Below, piece after piece: positions 1 through 46,009 of a stretch of DNA of 64,000 nt. The notes beneath the pieces are model-generated. The model was not told where the DNA came from and did no database searches. It saw only the letters and a program-made list of their open reading frames with translations. The stretch is from Eriocheir sinensis (taxonomy: Eukaryota; Arthropoda; Malacostraca; Decapoda; Varunidae), in contig NC_066509.1 of assembly GCF_024679095.1 (NCBI RefSeq), forward strand, positions 15,646,929 to 15,710,928. Reading direction: 5' to 3'. Numbering within the stretch: the first letter of the stretch is position 1; every line of letters begins with the position of its first letter. The translations under genes and the position numbers were made by a program.

Positions 1-1365
1 ACAAGAAAAGCCCGCCAAGCGATGCTCCAACAACAGAAAACAGAACAAGAGGCGAAAGAGAGATAAATTTCGGGAGGTGTCTTGACACTCCTCTCTCGAA
101 AGAGATCAAATTGTAGGCTGGAGGAAATAGAGACAAAGGAAAGAGTTTATCAGTAGAAGCGATAAAAGAATGAAGATGCTGGTTAACTCTTGCATAAGGG
201 ATTTGGCAGTGGTGGGCACGGTTTCGCTAATCCGCTAACCGCTAATTAGCGAAGCTAACTTTTTTTCGTTACCGGATTAGCGTTTTCGAAAACTTTGGAA
301 ACACTTAGTTCCTCCTCCGCTAACTTTAACTAAGTCCACTATAAAATCATACAGGTTTGTTCTTGTCCGTTGTGGGCAGACACAGCACCAGTTGAACCAC
401 ATGGCGCAATAATTCCAGGGTTTCCATTTTTGGGTAAATTACGACTGAAAGTAGGGTAATTCGACAATTATTAGGGAAAGTTTTTGGTATTTTAGGGTAA
501 CGCATCTTCCATTTCCAACAAAAGTTAGCGGTAGCTTTCACAAATTTCTTTATCAGTTTAGCGGTTTAGCGTAAGCGAAGCTAACTAATTAGTTAGTGGA
601 TTACCAGCTAGCGAAGCTATCTTTTCGGTTAGCGGTGCCCACCACTGGGATTTGGACAGTATAAGGGTGAGCAAAAGAAAGTCCGAGTGCAGCGAGGACG
701 CGGGAGGGGGGGTGGCATGCAGTTAGCAAATTCAGAAGAGCAATGAGCGTGAAAATATCGGTAGAAGATAGAAAGACATGCAACATTGCGGCGAAATTCA
801 AGAGGTAGGAGACTGTCAGTAAGAGGAGAGGAGTTGATGAAACGAAGTGCCGTAGACTCCACACTGTCCAAGTGAGCTGTGTATGTGGACCCCCCAACCA
901 CACACACACACATGAGATGCATACTTCATACGAGGGCGAACATGGCCCTTGAATATGGACAGCATCTGTGTGGGGGAGAAGAACTGGCGGAGACGATACA
1001 GAACGCCCAACCTCGAGGAAGCTGATTTAGTAAGAGAGGAGATGTGAAGTTTCCAGTTAAAATTTTGAGTTAAGGATAGACCGAGGATGTTATGTGTAGA
1101 ATAAGGTGGCAGCTGAGTGTTGTCAAAGAACAGGGGATAGGTGTTTGGAAGATTGTGTCGAGTGGATAGGTGGAGACATTGAGTTTTTGAGGCGTTGAAG
1201 GACACCAGGTTACTTCTACCCCAGTCAGAAATGATAGCAAGGTCTGAGGTTAAGTGTTCTGCAGCCTCCAGTATGGAGTCTTTTAATACCTGTTGGGAGG
1301 GCCTTCTGTTGAAAGAAGTTGAATAAAGCAGAGTAGAGTCATCGGTGTACGAGTGGAAATTCGTA
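1..1365 (-). mobile_element. LINE 3' fragment with reverse-transcriptase C-terminal remnant, split by an hAT-like element
   Basis: Minus-strand translation around 816-1205 gives SFNASKTQCLHLSTRHNLPN and SASSRLGVLYRLRQFFSP, the stretch after the catalytic motifs in jockey-like non-LTR reverse transcriptases. The same family is present at 53557-55140 in this window, where these segments align without the insertion at 207-647. The frame is broken in several places and both ends are truncated, the left one by the window edge. Confidence 0.8.
207..647. mobile_element. hAT-like miniature element, copy 1
   Basis: It begins CAGTGGTGGGCACGG and ends with the inverted GTGCCCACCACTG. It is flanked by a perfect 8-bp direct repeat GGATTTGG (199-206 and 648-655), the duplication size of hAT transposons. 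The interior is rich in GCTAAC/GTTAGC motifs on both strands. It sits inside the LINE fragment: the undisturbed LINE site reads ...AAGGGATTTGGACAG near 53811. Confidence 0.9.
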
Positions 1366-3194
<1,829 letters not shown>

Positions 3195-3320
3195 CTTGAT
3201 GCTGGAGGTGGGCGAGGGTGGGGGAGCCTCCGAGGTGGGCAGCAGCAGCAACAGTGACCGCCTGTTGCTGTTGAGGGGGTTCTGCATGGATAGCGGCGGA
3301 ATGCTTCGCCTACACGACAT
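3195..3320 (-). CDS. candidate first coding exon of an unrecognised gene (continues left)
   Basis: From ATG at 3320 to 3195, 126 nt encode 42 residues (MSCRRSIPPLSMQNPLNSNR... ending in a Ser/Pro-rich SPTSSIK) before a good donor, AAG|GTAATG. An in-frame TGA lies two codons upstream of the ATG, so the start is well bounded. The exon ends in phase 0. It is GC-richer than its surroundings and its low-complexity Leu and Pro runs are not simple-repeat artefacts. I do not recognise the protein; it looks like a disordered, Ser-rich N-terminus. The next exon would lie beyond the left window edge. It could still be a chance frame. Confidence 0.45.
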
Positions 3321-3529
3321 AGTAAATCACTGGTAGTGGTAGCAATAATCCTTCACTGAGACACGCGACACGTCTCGGTAACTTAATCACACAACTATAA
3401 AACCACGTCTACGCCCTCACTCTAGTCTACTACCATCGGTGCACCTCCACAAACCTCCTCACAATCCAAAAACTATATAGACGAGTACTTCACAAAAATC
3501 CTGGGCTTCCCGCGCCTCGGAGCCACAGA

Positions 3530-3745
3530 CCCAGGACCAAGGAAGCTAGAGGAGAGGTAGTGTCAGTTTTGTCACTCCTATAAACCACTTTCTTGACTTA
3601 AACACCGAGACCAAGGAAGTTAGAGGAGTAGCGTCAGTTTTGTCACTCCCATAGACCGCTTCCTTGACTGAGACACTGAGACCAAGGAAGTTAGAGAAGT
3701 ATTGTCACTTTCGTCACTCCTACAGACCGCTTCATTGACGGACAG
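3530..3745. repeat. three tandem ~72-bp units upstream of the 3195-3320 exon
   Basis: GACCAAGGAAG-[T/C]TAGAG and GTCACTCC-ATA/TA-CAGACC recur with anchors at 3536, 3610 and 3681, a spacing of 74 and 71 bp. The copies are about 85-90 percent alike by eye. They lie about 200-425 bases upstream of the candidate start on the minus strand. Confidence 0.8.
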
Positions 3746-5703
3746 GTGTGTGATGGCGCGAGATTTGTTTACTTCCTGTGTGCTCGGCCTATGCCCTACA
3801 ACACAGGGCTTGGGCAATGCCACGCCTCGCAGCAGTGCATGGACAGTCGGCAATGCCACATCACTTGTCTCTGCTCACAGACACCACACTAAGCGAAGGG
3901 ATTCAGCTGAACAATACGCAGCGGGGAGGACGAAGCGGGCAACTCTATACTTCTCAGGCGGCGGTGGCGACACTGGCCGACTCCGGATGTGGTGATAAAG
4001 GCTTCGTCTCTTTTACCTTCTCGATTAAGAAAGTGTGTCGCCTTCCACGCATCCTTTGCGGGAATTCTTCGAGATATGGAGTGTGGTCCCACGGTAAAGG
4101 CTCACTGCTGTTGCCAGATGGCGTGTCGTAATGGCGTGGGGGTGGCGGTGCGGGTCCAAATGTGGTCAATGGCTCTAAATTGACCCGCCAATTGTCAACA
4201 GCAAGGGAACACAACACTTGATACTGACTTGTTTTATTTATTTGCTCTCCCTGCTGGTTCAAACAGTTCATTCTGCGCGACTCATGTAACAATTGCTTCA
4301 TAAAAAAATTTGCTCAAGGAACTCGCCGGATGGAGTAAACGAAGTAAAGCAAGTCGAGGGAACGGACACCGCCTCGGGTCCCATGGCGTCTTACGTCACC
4401 CCCGTTTATTGTTTTATGAGTTGAGTTTATACGATTAGGGAGAAATTAGTGCTCATATTTGATTGTGTGTTGTTCATAAAGGAGAAATTAGTGCTCATAA
4501 TATTTTTAAAGTGTAGCTTACAAAATTAAAGAGAAAATAATGATCCTAGTATTTCTTGTGTTTGAAAACTTAAGGATAAATTAGTGATCCTATTGTTTTG
4601 TTGACCGTTTGTAAAAATTAAGAATTATATAGTGATCATGCTGTTATTTGGTTCATGGCAATTATTGTTTATGTCATGCAAACAATAGCCACACAAAATC
4701 AATTATATAATTAAAACTAACGAGAAGGCGGAAGAGACGGAACCCGGAGCCTTAATATTAACTAAAGGGCCTTGGCCAGTCCCAGGACTCCGGACTCCGG
4801 AAATACACCACTTTGGTGTAACTTTGTTATATTCGTCACAGCGTTGGAGACAATAGACATGCTTGGAGCCTGAGTGATATTTTTCACTGTGTGCGATGTC
4901 AGCTGCTCCATCTTGTGTTGTGAAAAAAACACCTGTGACCTCACTGCACGGTGCATTCCTCGGGTTACATGCCACATGCAATACATGTCAGTGGCTGCAA
5001 TTAGATACTGTTGATACCTGCTCATCATTATTATTATTAATCATTATTACTACTACTTATCTGCAAAATCTTCAGTAATGTGTGGGATTTGTATTCCATC
5101 ACGAAAATTCGTCGTTTACACTTGTCAAGAGATTTTGGACTGCCTAAATGTACTACACTACTAGCAGCCGTCCCCATTTCATACGGGAAAGTTTTCTTTA
5201 ATCTTTTCATCAGACAGCTGGCTTCCTTAAACACTGTACAGACAGGATTCGCCTGTATACTTTCACCTACAAAAGCAACAGCCTAATTTAGTACTTTTTA
5301 CCCTAGCTTACACCTATAGTGCTATGAAAAAGCCTCTTTCATAAAAAAAGCTGGCATGAATCCTTAGGAAAGTGGAGGCACTTTTATTTTCTAATCTGCT
5401 TACTCCTGAAACAAACTTAAGATGTATTTGTTTATAATACAACACTTGTTACGGTCGGTTTTATTATGTTGGTCGAGACAGTCTTTCTACGTACAGACAG
5501 TACACACACTTACAGTGTGGAATAAAGAAAATGTAGGATAAAAATATAACTAAAATAGGTGTAGACCGATGACAAAAAAAAAAAAAATCCTAGACTAGAA
5601 AATCCTAGACTGGGTTATTTTTTCTACAAATCATTCTGATTCATCAAGGCAAGGTGTGGATCTTTGTATGTTTAAAACACTAAAAGGACGTTAAATATGA
5701 ACG

Positions 5704-5753
<50 letters not shown>

Positions 5754-6336
5754 AAAAGAACACCTAGTGGAATGAATGTTCTTGCTTAGCGTGTACATTG
5801 TTCGTTACAAAGGCTTGTGCCAGCCTACTGGTAACGAACTCCTATGTAAAACAAAGATGGAGGTTTGTTCTGTTGCCTATTAATTTCTTTTAAGAGAAAT
5901 GCCCGCTGAAATGTGTCTCCTGAAGATATCCTAAATACATTTTTGACATTTTATACAATAACAAACAGACTAAAGAGTTGTTCCTCGAAGTTTTTGGGAG
6001 CCGGGTAGGCCGTGAAGCCTCGGCATCTAGAGCCTAAAAGTTGCAGGCTGCTGGAGACCGTTAATGTGATGATCATGTGGCTCGGCTAAGGAGTTACAGG
6101 ATTAACAGTGAACAAACAAACAAACGCACTCCATATTTACTATTAGCTTGCTTTGTATAGATAAAACAACAGAACAACCGTAGTGTTTAAAAAGTGACTC
6201 GCATTTTGTATGGTATTCAAAAATATCAAAGCATTTTGTTTGGTATCCAAAAATATCAAAAAGACAATAGAAAACAGGCTGAGAACCTCTTTGGTGTAAT
6301 GGTCACTGTTCACCGCACCACATTGCACGAATGCTG
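3746..6336. other. unassigned intergenic sequence
   Basis: Contains an (AC)n microsatellite at about 5707-5746 and otherwise no feature I can support. Short open frames at 3889-4301 and 4703-5286 overlap on both strands, with no recognisable domain or splice context. Confidence 0.5.
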
Positions 6337-6342
6337 TTTATT
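6337..6342 (-). terminator. polyadenylation signal AATAAA of the takeout-like gene
   Basis: AATAAA on the minus strand about 240 bases after the TAA. No other AATAAA lies between it and the stop. GT-rich sequence (TGCAATGTGGTGCGGTG) follows within 30 bases, as expected of a downstream element. Confidence 0.65.
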
Positions 6343-6579
6343 AATAAGGGCGAGACAGGCAGCCACGCACCCGCGAGATGACAGACGGTCATCCGGCAGT
6401 GACGAGTGACAAGTGCCTCCTCTCGGTGCTGGGAGACGTACACCATTGACATCTATCCTGGAGAGAAAATTCTACAACCATAGTTTGGTGTCATTCATTC
6501 GTAGGCGACTGAGGTCCGGTGAGCCATCCTGAGGGAGGCAAGAGCCGACGGGCGGCTCAAGGACGTGGGGCGAAGGTGA

Positions 6580-38850
<32,271 letters not shown>

Positions 38851-39471
38851 TTCTGGAGGGCGCTGCAGACTGTTTCGTCGCGTCCGTGGTCTTCACTTTC
38901 ACTCTGCGGTCACGGCTCACGGAGGGAGGAGACTGTGAGTGAGCGAGGAGTGAGAGGGCTGGCGGCCACACGTCTTCACCCAGCGAGTGCGTGCGAGATA
39001 CTGTAGGAAGGTAGGCTGGAATCGGCTGAAGTGGTGGTCTTACTAAGTCCTTTTTTCTACCCCGCCCACTGGTAGGGTCTGAGCCGCGCCGAGGCACCAA
39101 CAGGAACTCTTCGGAACGTCGTTTGAAGGTTACCTGTCTTGCTGTCTCATTAACATTCGAGCTCCGGGGAGGTTTTCAGTGTGGTAAATAATGCAGCAAG
39201 GATAAGCCCTGTCTACCTGGCGTGGTCGATTGCATCAGCACGTGCGCCAAGCATATTTATTTGCGTATTGGCAGTCTTAGGCAAAAACCGCATTTACTCC
39301 CAGCACGTAAAGATCCAATGTCTCGGAACCCTTTATTTTGTAACTGGATGAAACGAAAAATATAAAATAAAAAAATGCGATGACAAACATTATTATACAT
39401 TTTTTTCCGATGCATTTTTTCTGCAACATGTCTAGGTAACCCCTCGAATTTCATGAGCAATTTCGTGTGAA

Positions 39472-39574
<103 letters not shown>

Positions 39575-39851
39575 AACAAAACTCTCCTTTCGATATGTAT
39601 GATATGCATATGATATGATATGATGCATATCGAAGGACTGAAGGAAGGGGCAGCAGCTAGACAGAAAAAGAGCGAGGGTCGAGGTAGAGGATAACAGATG
39701 AAGCAAGACAAAAAGGAAAGAAAGTGATGGAGAGGCGACAGTGGTATTTATTTGCTTAACATAATGACGCGCCACACAAACAAAGCTGGTGCAGGCCATT
39801 AAATGTAAATGTCAGAGTGGTACTTTAAAAAACAGTAACAATACCTTAGTG

Positions 39852-39856
<5 letters not shown>

Positions 39857-39903
<47 letters not shown>
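39857..39903. repeat. (GA)n microsatellite
   Basis: About 46 bases of GA, roughly 1 kb upstream of the takeout-like start codon. Confidence 0.95.
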
Positions 39904-39905
<2 letters not shown>

Positions 39906-40944
39906 TGTTAAGTGGTACTTGACAGGGGAAGGAAAACCGAGACTTGCTCAGCGCCAACATTACGTAACTCAACACGCGTAACAGCCAGTTAACCACCGGT
40001 GCCTGAATATGCAGATTTCCGCTTCAGCGTTATCCTTCACTCACGCACGCCCACACACAAAAAACTCTGGTCCCTGTCTCCTTTTTCACCCTCCAATCCC
40101 TCTTCTCAAGGACCATCAGCACGCTGTTTCGTTCCAGTCCACCACGGCGCTTTGTTTGCTTCTGTTTCATGATCTAGCAGATTTTTTTTTGTTTCAGCAC
40201 TTCCAAACATCTTCAGTTTGGAGTGAGTGAAAACTTATTCGTCGGGTTAATAAGAATGTGTTGCCTTGAAAATAAAGTGGGAGACGTTCACTATATGGCT
40301 GTGAAGCGGTTATCAACATCATCAGCCTGGAATGAAGCAAAAACTGGTCGTGTTAGCGTGGGTGTATCTTTCCACATCCATTCGAGGCTGTACTGGAAGG
40401 GTGAAATGCATGATCCTCTATAAAAAAATAAAAAAAACGTACGACCTCCAGGGGGGGAAGTGCAGTCATGAAAAAAAAAATGAAAAAAAATAACGCGATA
40501 TAAGAGAAAAGCGAGTCCTTGAAAAACACACAGGCTTCTCTCATAAACTGGGCATTATGGGTTTTTGCTCGAGTCTTGAGGGCCACGCACGAACTGATCT
40601 TAACAAGAAAAAAATACCAAGAAAAAATGCATGAAAAACGAAAAACAAAAAAATCCAAAGCTAAAAAAATAGCAACTGGAGGAACATAATGTCACAGTGC
40701 AGAGACTTGAGGAAACTGAAAATAAAACATAAGAACATCAGAACACAGGGAGACTGAAAGAGGCCGAGTGGCCAACACAGGGCAGCTCCAGAATCCCCTC
40801 CACTACTCACGATGGATGAGGAGTAGTTTCAAGGGTTACAGGCAGAGGCTTTGATCCTCGTTTACCTTTGGTACGGGCGTACACTCCAGTACCCTGTTAC
40901 CTTACTGCACCCACACCTCACTCATCAGAGTCATCTTCACTAAT

Positions 40945-42187
40945 GAATCCTTTGATAGCCTTGAATCCTTTGATAGCCTTGAATCCTTTGATAGCCTTTG
41001 AATCCTTTGATAGCCTTTGAATCCTTTGATAGCCTTTGAATCCTTTGATAGCCTTAAGAATCCTTTAATAGCCTTAAGAATCCTTTGATAACCTTGGATC
41101 CTTTGATAGCCTTAAAAATCCTTTGATAACCTTGAATCCTTTGATAGCCTTCGAATCCTTTGATAGCCTTTGAATCCTTTGATAGCCTTAAGAATCCTTT
41201 GATAGCCTTTGAATCCTTTGATAGCCTTAAGAATCCTTTGATAGCCTTAAGAATCCTTTGATAGCCTTTGAATCCTTTGATAGCCTTTGAATCCTTTGAT
41301 AGCCTTAATAATCCTTTGATAGCCTTTGAATCCTTTGATAGCGTTTGAATCCTTTGATAGCCTTAAGAATCCTTTGATAGCCTTGAATCCTTTGATAGCC
41401 TTTGAATCCTTTGATAGCCTTTGAATCCTTTGATAGTCTTTGAATCCTTTGATAGCCTTAAGAATCCTTTGATAGCCATGAATCCTTTGATAGCCTTAAG
41501 AATCCTTTGATAGCCTTTGAATCCTTTGATAACCTTTGAATCCTTTGATAGCCTTAAGAATCCTTTGATAGCCATGAATCCTTTGATAGCCTTAAGAATC
41601 CTTTGATAGCCTTTGAATCCTTTGATAGCGTTTGAATCCTTTGATAGCCTTGAATCCTTTGATAGCCTTAATAATCCTTTGATAGCCTTTGAATCCTTTG
41701 ATAACCTTTGAATCCTTTGATAGCCTTAAGAATCCTTTGATAGCCATGAATCCTTTGATAGCCTTAAGAATCCTTTGATAGCGTTTGAATCCTTTGATAG
41801 CGTTTGAATCCTTTGATAGCCTTGAATCCTTTGATAGCCATGAATCCTTTGATAGCCTTAAGAATCCTTTGATAGCCTTTGAATCCTTTGATAGCGTTTG
41901 AATCCTTTGATAGCCTTAAGAATCCTTTGATAGCCTTAAGAATCCTTTGATAGCCTTAAGAATCCTTTGATAGCCTTTGAATCCTTTGATAGCGTTTGAA
42001 TCCTTTGATAGCCTTAAGAATCCTTTGATAGCCATGAATCCTTTGATAGCCTTAAGAATCCTTTGATAGCCTTGAATCCTTTGATAGCCTTAAGAATCCT
42101 TTGATAGCCTTAAGAATCCTTTGATAGCCTTAAGAATCCTTTGATAGCCTTGAATCCTTTGATAGCCTTGAATCCTTTGATAGCCTT
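40945..42187. repeat. ~19-bp minisatellite, about 65 copies
   Basis: Core AATCCTTTGATAGCCTT, followed by one of a few linkers: none or G, TG, AAG, AAT. Unit lengths alternate between about 17 and 20 bp. Occasional CATG or CGTT variants recur in blocks (for example TAGCCATGAATCC), showing multi-unit duplications. Confidence 0.97.
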
Positions 42188-42439
42188 AACACTGAGACTC
42201 TTACAAGGATGAAATTGAGGGATAGAGTACAAACATTTTTAAAAGTACAATATTTCAGATTTCCGATTAGAGAGAAAGAGGAAGCAAGATAATAATGCAT
42301 AACTTAATTCCACAACACAACAACACGTTTGATGTGCAACTAGAAAGAGGAATGAGGAAAACAAACAAACCAATAACAAGACAAACACCAAATATTACAA
42401 GGACTCGAAAGAAAGGAAAGAGATTCATGATGCGGAAAA

Positions 42440-42503
42440 ATAAATCACGGGAAAAGATAAATAAGAAATGAAAGAAAAAATACTTTGAAAAAGGAAATTA
42501 ACA

Positions 42504-42573
<70 letters not shown>

Positions 42574-42627
42574 AATAATACTGGAAACGTGAAAAGCAGA
42601 GAAAATGTCTCGAAAAGGAAATTCCCA

Positions 42628-42689
<62 letters not shown>

Positions 42690-42743
42690 AAAAATACTGG
42701 AAACGTGAAAAGAAAAGAAAATGGCTCGAAAAGGAAATTCCCA

Positions 42744-42781
<38 letters not shown>
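42440..42781. repeat. three ~120-bp tandem units each carrying a (GA)n tract
   Basis: GA blocks at about 42506-42571, 42631-42685 and 42747-42781 are separated by ATACTGGAAACGTGAAAAG and AAAATGTCTCGAAAAGGAAA-TTCCCAGCA. The microsatellite has been duplicated together with its flanks. Confidence 0.92.
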
Positions 42782-42783
<2 letters not shown>

Positions 42784-43050
42784 AAAGATAACTAGTTGAA
42801 AACGGGAAGAGGACCGCCAACGAGCACGCCGAGGATAGGTAGGCAGGCTGGGGAGGGAGCCGAAGTGTCCTTGGATGGGAGACAAAGAAGCATTATGGAT
42901 TGCCGAGGCGTGCGTAGGGAGAGGCTATATAAAGAAGATACTCGTGGGGGGGAGGGGGAGGGGTTGGTGGTGGGAAGAGGAAGTAACATAGCCCAGCCAG
43001 GAGGAGGATAACTACATAGTGGGATGATGATAGCGGAGTGGTTGTGTGGA

Positions 43051-43271
43051 AGCGATGGTCGGTAGGGGGTCGTGGGTGTGTAAGCGATGGTCGGTAGGGG
43101 GTCGTGGGTGTGTAAGCGATGGTCGGTAGGGGGTCGTGGGTGTGTAAGCGATGGTCGGTAGGGGGTCGTGGGTGTGTAAGCGATGGTCGGTAGGGGGTCG
43201 TGGGTGTGTAAGCGATGGTCGGTAAGGGGTCATGGGTGTGTAAGCGAAAGTCGGTAGGGGGTCGTGGGTCC
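43051..43271. repeat. 32-bp minisatellite, about 7 copies
   Basis: AGCGATGGTCGGTAGGGGGT-CGTGGGTGTGTA starts at 43051, 43083, 43115, 43147, 43179, 43211 and 43243. The last two units are slightly diverged. It directly abuts the palindromic element at 43272. Confidence 0.96.
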
Positions 43272-43603
43272 AGTCACACATTCACGACAATGACTCCCGG
43301 CGCCCTCCCGACATCAGACCACGCGCTGCCAGTTTTGGAATGTCGCGCTGCCAGACGTACGTAACGACCGTCGTAAGTCCATCCCCTTGAGTGCCGACCA
43401 TAGCCGATGTCGAAACGACGTTGTTACGACGTCGTTGAGATGGACATCCGACGGCCGTAGCTTATTCGCGACGGGTGACAGATATCGGGGAGGGCCCCGA
43501 TTGTTTTGAAAATGTCCAAAACTGTCGGCGTGCGGCCCGACGGTGGGAGGCGTGGTCTGAGTCGGGAGAGCGCCGGGAGTCATTGTCGTGAATGTGTGAC
43601 TCG
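43272..43603. mobile_element. palindromic MITE
   Basis: AGTCACACATTCACGACAAT-GACTCCCGGCGC at the left is mirrored by GCGCCGGGAGTCATTGTCGT-GAATGTGTGACT at the right, with arms of about 52 bp. The GC-rich interior has further self-complementary GACGTCGTT/AACGACGT. There is no coding capacity. Confidence 0.9.
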
Positions 43604-43829
43604 GGCTGTACGGGGTGGGTCATTGCCGTTTCGATATAGAGTCAATTTTACAGCCCAATGCAGCAAGTTTGTAAGCTCCCCAGCCAAACACAACACACGA
43701 CGAAAATTCCTCGTATAGTGTTTGGCGTTGATATCAAAAGTAGGAATTTTTAGGTATCCACACAGGAAATCACTTTAATATCTGGTACCGAGTAGAAATA
43801 ACGGATCATTATGGAGAACATAGTTTGGT

Positions 43830-44510
43830 TTAGGCGCTTACAATGACTGTGCTGGACTGTCGAACTGGCCCATAGAGACGGCAATGGGTGGGTACCCTAC
43901 TTATGTGGTGGTGGGTAGGGAAAGGAAGGGGGTGATTGCTGGTGATAGGGGGAGAGAGGGAGGAGGTGGTGGTGGTAGTGGGTGAAGGGGGTGGTTTGTG
44001 ATGGGTATGTGCTTCGTGAAGATGGAAGAGGAATACAGTACTGTATGTATGTGTGTTGGTGGTGAAGGGAGTGGTGGTAAACGTGGAAACATGGACGAGA
44101 AGGCAGCAGAAAGCATATTGGCTGCCTGCTTTTAGTGCTTTATTCAGTCCGTCAGCCACTAGAATAACTTGCGGAAAGATCAAAGCACTTCTGTACGCAC
44201 TCTTGGATACGTTTAATTCACTCCCGACGCAGCAAAGTGACGGTCAATGCGATCCGATTCTTAAAGAAGCTGATCGTTTCCGTACTAACCATTCCTGCAG
44301 GAAGGCTGTTCCAGGGGCGGACGACTCTGTTCGAGGTGAAGTAAGAGGGTATGCGTGATGGGCATGTGCTGGGTGAAGGTGGAAAACAAATGTTCTGTGT
44401 GTGTGTGTGTGTGTGGTGATGGTGTTGGGTGAGGAGGTAAAAGGGAGTGTACGTAGTACGTAGTACTGATGCCGTAGTGGTGGTGGTTGTGGTGGTGGTC
44501 ATACATATAT
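43830..44510 (-). mobile_element. LINE C-terminal fragment with duplicated flanks
   Basis: The minus strand at about 44218-44400 reads PSRIPSYFTSNRVVRPWNSL and then LPAGMVSTETISFFKNRIAL, the conserved VV-x-WNSLP...FK-x-R end of a LINE polymerase. The stretch at 43915-44085 repeats parts of it (GATGGGTATGTGCT-GTGAAG against GATGGGCATGTGCTGGGTGAAG). Confidence 0.65.
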
Positions 44511-45069
44511 GCAAATGAAGGGAAGGGGAGGTAGTCCTACAGGAGAGGCGTGCATATAGGTAAAGGTATAAACTGTGGTGATGGTTATTGTGGCAAAAAA
44601 AAGGAGGTTGGAAGGTTATGGGGCACTTTTTTTCGCTACGCTAACCTTTACCTTTACCTACTCTAACCTACCTACCTGCCTCTCTTTATCCTACTTCCAG
44701 CTTTCTATAAATCACACCTCACTCTCGCCCTCCTCCCCGAGTGTAGTGGATGTAAAGTGTCGCTGGGGGGGCTCTCAAAGAAGTGCGTAAATAGGCGAAT
44801 CATGTTTAGCGGGGGAGAAACACAAAAGAAAGAAAGAAAAAAAAAATCGGCAGTTAGGAGCGACCTTCAAGTTCTTACAAGAAACTCCACCGGCGCCACG
44901 GACCTCAGTGTGGAATAAGAGGGAGAGAAAAAGAGGGAGAAAATATCGAAATAAATGATAATGGTTATGCGAGGATGAAGGCCGTGGAAGAGCACTTTTT
45001 AAGTAGTTGAGCAGCTGTGGCGATGATGATGACCGTGCCGTGATGCAGTCGTGGTTCCTGCTAGACCAA

Positions 45070-45258
45070 CGTTACCAGATTATCGTACTCAGAGCATGCA
45101 TTTACCGGTTTTTGACGCCTAACTACTGCCAAGAAACATCAGGATTTAACTATTTTAACGATATATATATAAATGAATCTAGTTATTGGGGTCCAGGAGA
45201 CAGTTTTTGGGTCGGAAATTGGTAAATACAAGAGGCTGAGTACGACAATCTGGCAACG
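45070..45258. mobile_element. inverted-repeat MITE, GCGTTACCAAATTATCG family, copy B
   Basis: Left end CGTTACCAGATTATCGTACT; right end GAGTACGACAATCTGGCAACG. The interior matches copy A (TTTAACGATA, ACCGGTTTTTGACG). Confidence 0.85.
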
Positions 45259-45687
45259 ATGTGCTAGACTAACATTGGATCGGGGGAGAGAGAGGGGTGA
45301 GGGAGAGCGATGCTTAGCTATACTACAATGGCTTTCCGCGCCGTTACGCCAAGACGGAAGGCCTTGCCAATACGCCTCACCATAAGACGCAGAGATGGAG
45401 TACGGAAAACACAATAAACCAACATAAAAAAAAGTCGTTTAGGTTTTGTCCGTCGGCAGAATAGAGAAAAAAACATAACAGTGATTCTGGAGGCGTCAGG
45501 GAAATGTAGCGTGTGGAAAAGGTTGAGTCCAGTTCTCTCAATGTCATTTTTTTCCCCCCAGCGTGCGTGGGAAGACGAGATAACACATACAAACACTTTT
45601 CCTTCCTCACTCTGGGTCTGTAACCTCTGTTGTCAAGGGTTTCTATAAATGTTCCACCTCCAAACAGACAGTGCAGGGAAAATTTAA

Positions 45688-45940
45688 GGGGCTATTACAC
45701 TGGGCAAATTTTCCATGGATCTTCAGTCAAACCATGAGTTCCGCTAGCGTGGGTCTCATTTGTTTCTTGATATTGCTGCTGATGATGATGGTGCGTAATA
45801 CCCTCGTCCTTCGGTGGAATCTACTGTAGCTTTGGAAGATCGTGAACACGTCAGAAAACCACGGAAATATGAGAACCACTCCAGCGGAAATCGTGGGTTG
45901 ACTGAAGATCCACGAAAATTTTGCCCAGTGTAATAGCTCC
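45688..45940. mobile_element. TTAA-flanked MITE (piggyBac-like), second family
   Basis: GGGGCTATTACACTGGGCAA is inverted at the right end as TTTTGCCCAGTGTAATAGCTCC, and arms continue through GATCTTCAGTCAA/TTGACTGAAGATC. TTAA is present immediately outside both ends (45684-45687 and 45941-45944), the target site of piggyBac transposons. The element is 253 bp. Confidence 0.88.
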
Positions 45941-46009
45941 TTAAGGTGACACGTCTCGGGGGCTGTGCAAGGTCTGTGGAAAGTCTGAGGTTTGCAACTC
46001 CCTGCGCCA

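Noticed and set aside
4703..5286. cluster of overlapping short frames on both strands
   Set aside because: No recognisable domain, no consistent splice sites, and frames overlap on opposite strands.
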